A DNA stretch of 11,816 nt. Source: Goniomonas avonlea. Taxonomy: Eukaryota; Cryptophyceae; Goniomonadida; Goniomonadaceae. Location: positions 1-11,816 of the forward strand of contig QUTJ01031446.1 in assembly GCA_003573635.1 (NCBI GenBank), given 5' to 3'. Both the position numbers and the translations under genes were made by a program. Below are positions 1-9,500 of the stretch, piece after piece (the first letter of the stretch is position 1; each line of letters opens with the position of its first letter). The notes under the pieces were generated by a model that saw only the letters and a program-made list of their open reading frames with translations, searched no databases and was not told where the DNA came from.

Positions 1-3000
1 CAAACGGCAGGCCACCCACGGCGCCTGTTGCAGCGGTCACCACTGTGACCTGTGCGGCCGCGCCGACGGAAACAACCAAGCCTGTTTGGACTGCTGACTC
101 CAGCCCGCTGGACGAATACGTCAGAGTGACGCGATCAAGCTTGTCATACTGCAGCCCCAGACCAGCGAAGTCGGCCACCCCAGCCACAGCAGCGACCTGC
201 CTGGTCCCAGCCAGCGTGCCGCGTCCGTTTACGGTCACTGTGACCACCGCCGTGCTATCTGTCCTCACGTTGCCCCCCAGATCGTGCACCTCCAGAACAG
301 GCTGCGTCGTGAACGCAGAGCCTCCGACTGCGCCAGAGGCCGGGGTCGCAAGGAAGATCTTGGCTGCTGCACCGACCGTCACAGAGAGGAGCTGCGAGGT
401 CTGCGCGACGGACTCCGACGTGAAGACGAGCGTGACGTCCCCAGCCTTGCTGTACGACAGTGTAGAGAACGTCGCGACCCCCGACGCGACCGTCGCGTGC
501 CGCGTGCCGCCGAGCGCACCGCCCCCCGTCGCGGAGGCCGTCACAACGGACCTGCAGTCGCTCACGACGCCATTCCCACCTGCATCCTGCATCTGTATGG
601 CGGGCTGTGCGCCAAAGACAGTTCCGCCGACAGCCGACGCAGCGGGGGTGGTCACTGTGAGCTTAACAGCAGCGCCGACTGAGACCGTCAGTGGCTGCGA
701 GGCGCTCGTGAGGCCAGACGCGGAGAACACGAGCGTCGTTGCCTCGGCCGTGCTATGCGACAGCCCGGAGAAGTTGCCAACACCCAGCGATGCCACAGCT
801 GTTGTGGTCCCGGAGAGGGCCCCAGACCCAGAGCTGGCAGACAAGGTGATCTCGGTGCTTGAGTCACCCACGACCACGTTGCCAGCAACATCCAGCACCC
901 CAACAACGGGCTGGATCCCAAACACCACCCCCCCGGTGGCTCCGGCCGCAGCAGTCAAAACAGCGAGCTTCACAGCTGGACCCACTCCGACACTCAAAGA
1001 CTGGCTGACGGAAGTCAGGCCCGGACTAGAAAAGACCAGAGTGACCGTTTCCACCATGCTGTACGACAGACCCGCAAACGTCGCAAGACCAGACACAGCA
1101 GTCACCCGGGTTGGTCCCGAGAGGGCGCCACGACCCCCGACAGAGGACACAGTCACAGCACTTGTGCTGTCGGTGGAGACTGCGTTGCCACCTGCGTCCT
1201 GGAGCTGCACACTCGGCTGCGTGGCAAACGCTGTGCCTGCGACAGCGCTGCCTGCGGTCGCAACAAACGCCAGCTTCGCAGCGGGGCCCGTGACCACAGT
1301 AACTGTTTGGCTAGCGGTCAAGGGCCCAGCGGAGTACGTGAGCGTGACGGTTTCCGCTGTGCTTTTAAGGCCAAGGTCAAACAAAGCTTGCCCTCCACTG
1401 ATATCTGCGTAGACGGTCCCTAGAAGGGCGGCCGAGCCGCTGACGGACGAAGTCACGAGAGGCCCATCAGCAAGTCTGTTGCCTCCCGCGTCCTCGAGAG
1501 CTACGACCGGCTGCGTAGAAAAAGCCGACCCGGCCGCCACGGTGCTGGCCTCGGTTAAAACAACCAAACTGGCGGGCTTCCCAAGGGCCACAGCCAGCTG
1601 CTGCGATGCTGGAGTCAATCCCGGAGCAGAGAAGGTCAGCGTGATGGTTTCCGCAGTGGTGTACGCCAGGCCCGCAAACACAGCCATGCCTGAGGACACC
1701 GCCACAGTCGTCGTTCCGGACAGCGTCCCAGACCCGCCACTGACGCTCGCAGTCACAGTCGTGATGCTGTCGCCTGTCACGCGGTTCCCTCCCACGTCCT
1801 GCACCTGCACCTGCGGCTGCGTCGCGAACGCAGTCCCTCCAGTCGCGCCAGCGGCGTCCGTCGCAATCCCAAGCTTCGTCCCCCCGCCCACCGAAATCAC
1901 GAGCGACTGCGTAGCGCCCACCAGACCAGGCGCCGAAAACGTCAGCGTGACAGTCTGGGCAGTGCTGAACGCCACATCCGTGAACGATGCGACCCCGGAC
2001 ACTGTCGTGCGCTGAGTCGTGCCCGAGAGCGTCCCTGTTCCAGCCGTCGCAGCCACCGTCACGACACTCCCGCTGCCACTGTCGACAGTGTTGCCGCCTG
2101 CGTCCGCAACAGCCACCACGGGCTGGGTCCCAAACGCGACACCGCCAGTCGCGGCTGCAGCCTGCACTTGAAGCACCAGGTGTGTGGCCGCTCCCACACC
2201 AACCACAAAGCTCGCGCTGGAGACACCGACCGCCCCGCTGCCTGTGAACGTGAGCTGTCGACCCGCTCCACTGACATCCAGAGTCAGTCCAGAAAACGTC
2301 GCTACCCCTCCCGTCGCCGTGACAACTGCACCCCCAGTCAGCTCGCCCGCTCCAGCAGTGAGCGCCGCAGTCACTGCGAGACCGCCCGACGAAACCAAGT
2401 TGCCTCCCGCGTCCTGGAGCACAACCACCGGCTGGGTGGTGAGGACAGCACCTCCCACCGCCCCTCCAGGCTGCGTCTGCAGCGACAGCTTCGCGACTGG
2501 TCCCACTGACACCACGAGCGACTGGAGCGCGGGCGTGAGCCCTGTCGAGGAGAACACTAGCGAGACAGTCTCGGCTTTGTCATACGACAGACCAGAGAAG
2601 GTCGCCAGTCCCAATGCAGCCGTCGCCTGGGATGTACCCGACAGCGTCCCCGATCCACCACTCGCCGTGACGGTCACAACCGTCGCAGAGTCTGCGGTCA
2701 CCCTGTTGCCGCCGGCGTCTTGCACAGCAGCAGCAGGCTGGGAGGAAAACGGAACACCGCCACTCCCGACAGCCAGAGTGTGCATGGTCAGCTTGGCAGC
2801 CGCGCCCACAGACACAACGAAGGTAGCAGACTCCGTTGGACGCAGCCCAACGCCCGAGAACAGCATGTGTCTCCCAGCGCCAGCTTCGTCGATCTTGAGG
2901 TTGGAAAACGTGGCAACACCCGTCACGGCCACCACGGCTGTTGTTCCAGCAAGCTGGCCGCTCGGCAAGAGGGCAGTCACCGCTGTCGCGCTGCCAACGA

Positions 3001-6000
3001 CCACGTTCCCGCCCTCGTCGACAACACTCACCGCTGGCTGAGTGAAGCAGGCTGAGCCTCCAAGGCAGCCAGATGGTTGCGTCAGGACTGCGAGCCTGAC
3101 AGGAGAGCCTACAGCAACTGTCAGCAGCTGAGCGCTCGGCGAAAGGCCCGCTGCCGAGAATAGGAGCGTGATAGTCTCCGCCTTCTCGTAGGCCAGGCCC
3201 GCAAACACGGCGAGACCAGAGACAGCCGCTACCGAGGTTGCGCCAGAGAGACTACCACTGCCGCCACTCGCGCTGACAGTAACGACGGTGGTGCCATCCG
3301 CAGTCACGCGGTTCCCTCCCACGTCCCGCACCTGCACCTGCGGCTGCGTCGCGAACGCAGTCCCTCCAGTCGCGCCAGCGGCGTCCGTCGCAATCCCAAG
3401 CTTCGTCCCCTCGCCCACCGAAATCACAAGCGACTGCGTAGCGCCCACCAGACCAGGCGCCGAAAACGTCAGCGTGACTGTCTGGGCAGTGCTGAACGCC
3501 ACATCCGTGAACGATGCGACCCCGGACACTGTCGTGCGCTGAGTCGTGCCCGAGAGCGTCCCTGTTCCAGCCGTCGCAGCCACCGTCACGACACTCCCGC
3601 TGCCACTGTCGACAGTGTTGCCGCCTGCGTCCGCAACAGCCACCACGGGCTGGGTCCCAAACGCGACACCGCCAGTCGCGGCTGCAGCCTGCACTTGAAG
3701 CACCAGGTGTGTGGCCGCTCCCACACCAACCACAAAGCTCGCGCTGGAGACACCGACCGCCCCGCTGCCTGTGAACGTGAGCTGTCGACCCGCTCCACTG
3801 ACATCCAGAGTCAGTCCAGAAAACGTCGCTACCCCTCCCGTCGCCGTGACAACTGCACCCCCAGTCAGCTCGCCCGCTCCAGCAGTGAGCGCCGCAGTCA
3901 CTGCGAGACCGCCCGACGAAACCAAGTTGCCTCCCGCGTCCTGGAGCACAACCACCGGCTGGGTGGTGAGGACAGCACCTCCCACCGCCCCTCCAGGCTG
4001 CGTCTGCAGCGACAGCTTCGCGACTGGTCCCACTGACACCACGAGCGACTGGAGCGCGGGCGTGAGCCCTGTCGAGGAGAACACTAGCGAGACAGTCTCG
4101 GCTTTGTCATACGACAGACCAGAGAAGGTTGCCAGTCCCAATGCAGCCGTCGCCTGGGATGTACCCGACAGCGTCCCCGATCCACCACTCGCCGTGACGG
4201 TCACAACCGTCGCAGAGTCTGCGGTCACCCTGTTGCCGCCGGCGTCTTGCACAGCAGCAGCAGGCTGGGAGGAAAACGGAACACCGCCGCTCCCGACAGC
4301 CAGAGTGTGCATGGTCAGCTTGGCAGCCGCGCCCACAGCGACGACAAACGGCGCTGAAGTGGTAGGCGCCAGACCAACCGAGGTGAAAGTCAACCTTTGG
4401 CCAGCGCCAGCAGTGTCGATCTCCAGTTCTGAAAACGTGGAAACGCCCGACGTGGCGACAATCACTCTCGTGCCAGAGAGCGTACCGACTCCCGACGAGA
4501 GGCTAGCAGTAACCACCGCGCTGCTGGTGCCAACGGTGTTACCCCCAGCATCCTCAACACGCACCACTGGCTGTGAGGAGCAGGCTGACCCTCCAAGACA
4601 GCCGGACGGCTGGGTCTGCACTGCGAGCTTCGCCACAGGGCCGACTGCAACAGTCAGATGCTGCGATGTGGCCGAAAGCCCAGAGGAGGTGAAGTACAGG
4701 GTGACGGTCTCGGCCCTGTCGTAGGAGAGCTGAGAGAAGGATGCTCTCCCGCGAGAAGCCGGGACTGACGTCGCGCCTGAGAGCACCCCAGTGCCTCCAG
4801 ATGCTGCGGCAGTCACCTCCGCGCTGCTCGAATCGACCCGGTTTCCGCCAGCATCCTGGACCTCGATGACAGGAGAGTTGGAAAATGTCGTGCCACCTCT
4901 GGCTCTGGACGCTCGGACAACCAAACTCAGCTTCGAAGTCGCCCCGACCGAAACGGAAACTCTGTCAGTGGCGGGCTGCAGCCCCGCGGAGGAGAACACC
5001 AAGGTGACTGCTTCTGCTCTGTTGTATGACAGGCCAGCAAAGGATGCCAGACCTGCCGATGCAGTGGCCTGTGTGGTTCCCGACAGGCTGCCTGTTCCCC
5101 CCGAGACCGCTACAGTCACGGCTGTGGACTCGTCAGAGAGCAGCCTGTTGCCACCGACATCCATCACAGCCACAGTGGGCTGGGTCGTGAACACCGAACC
5201 GCCCGTGCCGGCGGCGTGCGTCCAAAGCGACAGCTTGAAACCGGCTCCAGTCTGCACCGTGAACGCGGCCGAGGTCACAGCAGCGAGCTGCCCCGAGGTG
5301 AACACGAGATTTTTGCTCCCAACCAAGTCGACCTCAAGGTTCGTGAAAGCTGCAACGCCGTGGAAGGCCGTGGCCACGACCCCCCCGCCAAGGCTGCCAA
5401 CACCCGTGGACAGCGACGCAGTGACAGCGAGCGCCGTGTGGTGATTCGTCGCAAGGTTGCCTCCCAAGTCCTGCACCTCAACCACAGGCTGCACCAGAAA
5501 CGGCACCCCCCCAGCTGCCCCCCCAGGCGCAGTGCGAACTCCCAGTTTCACAGGCGGGCCTACGCGCACGACCAAGGTGACAACCACCCCAACCAGGCCG
5601 TCGGCTGAAAACGCAAGCGTCACGTTCTCGGCAGTGGCCCATTTCATGCCGGCGAAAGTGGCGATGCCCGATGATGCTGTGGCAGCGTACGAGTGGGCGG
5701 CGCGAAGGGTGGCGTCATCGCGGGAGTGACGGCGTACTGAAGGAGTGTCCGTGTCGCCGTGCGACGGTGGCTCGATATCCTTGGAAGGGAGCCGAGTCAA
5801 GGGCGACACGCTGGCAGAGTGGAGTTCTGGAGGGGCGCTCACGTCCCCCGTTGAGGTTTCCAACACGCTGCGGGGGGGCTTGGAGCGGCCTTTGTCGTTC
5901 CTGGCGCGGGAAGGACTCGCGTTGTCGTCTCCTTGAGAGGCTTCAGACTCGCTGGAACGGCCAAGCACTGTGCTCTCTCCTTGTGACATGGTCGATGCAG

Positions 6001-6501
6001 CACTGTTCGCGGCCGCGCTCGCATCCCCTCGCACGGCAGGCGAAGCAGCCGCAATCGTGCCGACCACAACAGTTGTCGAGTCGGACACCGCAACATTGCC
6101 TCCGAGGTCATGCACAGCGACCACAGGCTGCTCCCCAAACGGCTCCCCCCCAAGGGCAGCGCCGGGGACACTGAGGATCACGAGTCGCGCAGAGGGCCCC
6201 GCAATGACACTCACTGTTGCGCTCGCCGGTGTCAGCGACGAGCTTGTGAAGGTCAGGACGTGGCCGGCGGCGGCCCTGTCGATAGCAAGGTCAGTAAAAG
6301 TCGCCACTCCCGATGACGCGCTGACGGCTGTGGACCCAGTCAGCGTGCTCGCGCTTGACGCCAGCGTCGCTGTGACGATGGCTGTACTCTCTGCCGACAG
6401 AGTGGAACCGGAAGGGCTCTGGATGTGGATGGACGGTTGGACAGCAAACGCCTGCCCTCCGAGGGCGCCGCTTGGTTGTGTGACCACTGCAAGCTTGGGC
6501 C
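1..6501 (-). CDS. Exon 7: at least 6.5 kb of tandem beta-sandwich repeats
   Basis: The exon follows CTGACTCTAACACTGGCAG and stays open in one frame for 2,166 codons to the left edge. I checked the frame at 19 conserved G-G-N (or variant) anchors; the first base of each is at a coordinate leaving remainder 1 on division by 3. Each unit runs roughly K-L-x-(10-13)-G-G-x-x-F-x-x-Q-P-x-V-x-V-x-D-x-G-G-N, then G-x-L-S-G-T, then V-A-T-F, then A-E-T-V-T-L-x-F-S-x-x-G-L. Very similar repeats occur in giant bacterial surface proteins, where they are taken to be Ig-like stalk domains. A stalk or adhesive function here is inference. High GC and the strict strand pattern leave few stops on the opposite strand, which creates misleading plus-strand frames. 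Confidence 0.88.
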
Positions 6502-9500
6502 CTGCCAGTGTTAGAGTCAGTGTGTCTTTGGCGGCGTGAGGTGCAGATGTCAGGTGTCATGTACCGGGTCAGGTGTCGTGTCAGTGTCGGGTGTCGGGTG
6601 TCAGGTGTTGGGTGTCGGGTGTCTGTCAGATCTCAGGTGTCAGGTGTTGGGTGTCGGGTGGCAGATGTCAGGTGTCAGGTGTCAGGTATCGGATTACAGG
6701 TGTCATGTGTCGTCGTGTCGGGTGTCGGATATCAGGTGTCAGATGTCAGGTGTCAGATGTCAAGTGTCAGATGTCAGATGTCAGGTGTGAGGTGTGAGGT
6801 GTCAAGTGTCAGGTGTCAGGTGTCAGGAGTCACGTCAGAAGTCGGAGAGGTGTGATCTCGAGAGTGACAGAGTTTGAGGCAGTCTAAAAATGGGGGAGGG
6901 GGTGGAGGCAGTCTAAAAATGGGGGGAGGGGGTGAACAAACGAGGAGCAACGAACTCAGGCAACGATCTCAAGATTGTGTTCAGGGCTGGGGCAATACTC
7001 TCTCGGCCCTCCGTGTGAGTTCCTCTCTGACTCACCCCCCCCCCCTCCTTTCCCCCTGCTTTTCCCCTCTCCACCTAGCCACTGCCCTCCTTTCTCTCAC
7101 CCACCCCCTCTTCTTTTCAACAACTTGAACAGACTCGGAGCTCTTCCGCAATAACGTTAGCCGACTCTCTAGAGCAAAAGCACGCACCACTAACCAACAG
7201 GGAAACAACCGCAGGCACGTGACCGCCGCCATCAAGGGTCACCGACATGTTTCCGGATGCAGAACCAGCCATAATCTGAGCAGCAGGTCAGCCGTTTCAG
7301 GTGGTTGAACTGAGCTGGCAAGGTACAGTGTGACCAGTGACGCGAAAGCCGACGGGGTGGGCGAGAGGACTCAAGCGCTTCTGGATGTCTTTCCTTTGAG
7401 CGGAAAGGGGCCGGGGAGAGGGGGGGGGGGGTGCTTTACTTCACACCACACAGCGATAATGAGTCGTATGGTGCACGTTAGAGCAGTATCTGGTGGTTGC
7501 AGAACACTAGCAAGGATGACCCAAATACAAGGAAATATATCCGCCTCCCGTACCGTCACGTTGGAGGCCGTAGTCTCGCCGGCTGGGACGACAACCTCTG
7601 GAGGCATCGCAGTCGCACACGCAACCCCAGGGCGGCACACAGCACCCGGACCAGAGAGAGAGACAGTCAGCGTGACGGGTCTCGCAGAGGGGCGTGTGAG
7701 CGCTGGAGTAACGGTTGCAGAAGCGCGGGCTGTGGGAGAAGAGTGGAGGGTCGTTGGAGCACCAGTGAGAGTCACGCCTGCCAGGAGATCGTGAGTTTGA
7801 TTTGAGTGTTGATTCAAGCCATTCAGGAATCGCTGAGCGGCCACAGGCCTGCCTGCATAACTTGAAGAGAGAAGACTCGGAGAGAAGAGAGAGAGAGGGA
7901 GAGAGAGGGCGCGCCGGGGGGGTGGGAGTGCATGGTGTGGAGGGCCGGAGGACCTAGTGCCTACTTGTTGTAAACCAGCAGTAACCAATGTAAACCAGCC
8001 GTAATCAAATGATTATGCCGCACGTGCCAGTTGATAGATATTTCTAATGAATTTTTCCAGCCAATCTAAACCAGCCGCTGGTTTATAAACCAGCGACAGG
8101 AAGTAGGCACTAGCGCGTTTGAGAGTGAGTTTGTAAGCAACCGTGTGAACTTCTGCGTCTGCGTCTGCGTTGAGCAGCGCGCCCGCTAATGGATCTGTCT
8201 GGCCCCCATCTCTGTGTGGCTCTGGCTAGTCTGTGTTTGTGTCTATGTCTGTGTCTGCGTCTATATCTGCCAGTGCAGTGGGCAGCGTGCTCTCAGCTTC
8301 AACCTTGCGATCTGGACCTTGCAGGTGTGTCCGTGTCTGCGTCTGCGCCTGCGTCTGTACTATGTGTGTCACGCTTTAACCTTCTGACTGGGACTCGCCC
8401 TGCCCCAGCGCACCCGCCTTGCAGGTCCGTGCCTGTGTCTGTATGTCTGTCTGTGTCTGTGTCTGCGTCTGCGTCTGGCTCTGGCTCTGGCTCTGTGTTT
8501 GTCTCTCTGTGCCGTGAGTGGGAGCGGAGTTCGGACCTTGTACCGTAATGACGGTGGGCGCGGGACTCCCGTACCCAGCAACGGCATAGGCCACTGTGAG
8601 TTCCCCCGTCACGGCTCCCACAGCCACCTGCACCGTGGCAATGGATTCCGAGATCGCGATCACAACCGGGGACGGGGGCGTCACTGTTGATCCTGACGCA
8701 GGCGGGCCGGAGAGTGTGAGGGACACGCCCAGTGCGGTTGCGGCAGGGTGTGACAGGCGAAGTGTGACGTTCGCTGCTGTGCCCGTGGGCATCAGTGAGG
8801 GCACTCCTGCGACCACGAGACCTGCGGTGTAGCGTCAGATCAGGTCCTCAGCGTCCTCAGCTGCAGTCTGATTCCTTGTGAGGTTAACGGACGGGGCTGA
8901 AGGAAAGGTCATTGGTCCTCGAGATAAAGAAGAAAAATGACATAATCTCAACCTCCTCAACACACCTCGGCAAGCACTTCCAGCAACCACAAACCCAGCC
9001 CGACATCCGCTGCAAACTCCGTTGATACACTGCGACCTCAGATCGCAGACGCCGCCTGTGAAAACGTCATCCCAAGGTGATACAAAGCGGCCACCTACAT
9101 GGTAAGAATAGCATGAACGCCAAATTAAAGGGGTTCTCTGCAGTCAATTTCAATGTCGTCACAGCCAGCGTCGTTTCCGAGAATGAGAGCACGGTGCCAT
9201 CCCCAAGAAGGAAAAACAGGCGGCGATTCAGCCAATCGCAAGCCGACTGAAGCACTCTGTCCCTGAACGCAGCAACAAAGCGTGTCTCTACAGTCTCTGG
9301 GTCTATGAAAACAAGATTCGGAGATGACCCAGCGCTGACACCATACGTGCCGTCATCACCCGAGATAATGGTGTCAATTTGAAAGTCGCAACCCTGAGGG
9401 ACTATAGTATCCCACAGGACAGTTAATTCGGGTCCAGACGTTTGTACCGTAATGAGTCGTGATTGACTGAACAGAAAGAGTCTCTGCAGCCGAGAGTTGT

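Larger units (their letters stand above)
1..6499 (-). repeat. Array of 21 protein repeats, about 102 residues (306 nt) each
   Basis: Codons for the first Gly of the G-G-N core (or variant) have their first base at 6103, 5464, 5155, 4849, 4546, 4240, 3934, 3625, 3319, 3013, 2713, 2407, 2098, 1792, 1486, 1192, 886, 580 and 277. Spacings are 294-309 nt except the first (639 nt, caused by an insertion). Repeat 1 lacks G-G-N (it has S-P-S-G), and repeat 21 is cut at the left edge. Two subtypes occur: most have Y-x-x-A-E-T-V-T-L in the last third, others I-D-x-A-G-A-G. Repeats 6 and 11 carry a Cys pair (GCLGGSAC). Confidence 0.88.

Noticed and set aside
1777-4600. Direct DNA repeats resembling a CRISPR array or a composite transposon
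   Set aside because: The repeats are in-frame protein-coding units of about 306 nt without spacers, inverted ends or a transposase.
45-5729. Long plus-strand open frames (up to 455 codons at 45-1412; also 1479-2015, 2184-3041, 3711-4724, 4791-5444, 5457-5729)
   Set aside because: Each is antisense to the continuous minus-strand repeat exon and only mirrors its periodicity (for example P-P-A-S against the complement of D-A-G-G-N). They break at unrelated points whereas the minus frame never breaks.
6511-6550. Possible upstream extension of exon 7, reading A-K-D-T-L-T-L-T-L-A-G-P-K-L
   Set aside because: It looks repeat-like, but it runs back into the minisatellite. The acceptor at 6502 has a good branch motif and the phase-1 junction that matches exon 6.
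6508-6855. Three overlapping plus-strand frames with Cys/Gln/Val/Ser repeats
   Set aside because: They are translations of a 7-nt minisatellite in an intron; the same peptide pattern appears in all three frames, as expected from a unit that is not a multiple of three.
8189-8587. Leu/Cys/Val/Ser-rich plus frame and Gln/Thr- or Arg/His-rich minus frames
   Set aside because: Produced by GTCTGC/GTCTGT hexamers in intron 4. The minus frame is the read-through past the exon 4 donor at 8536.
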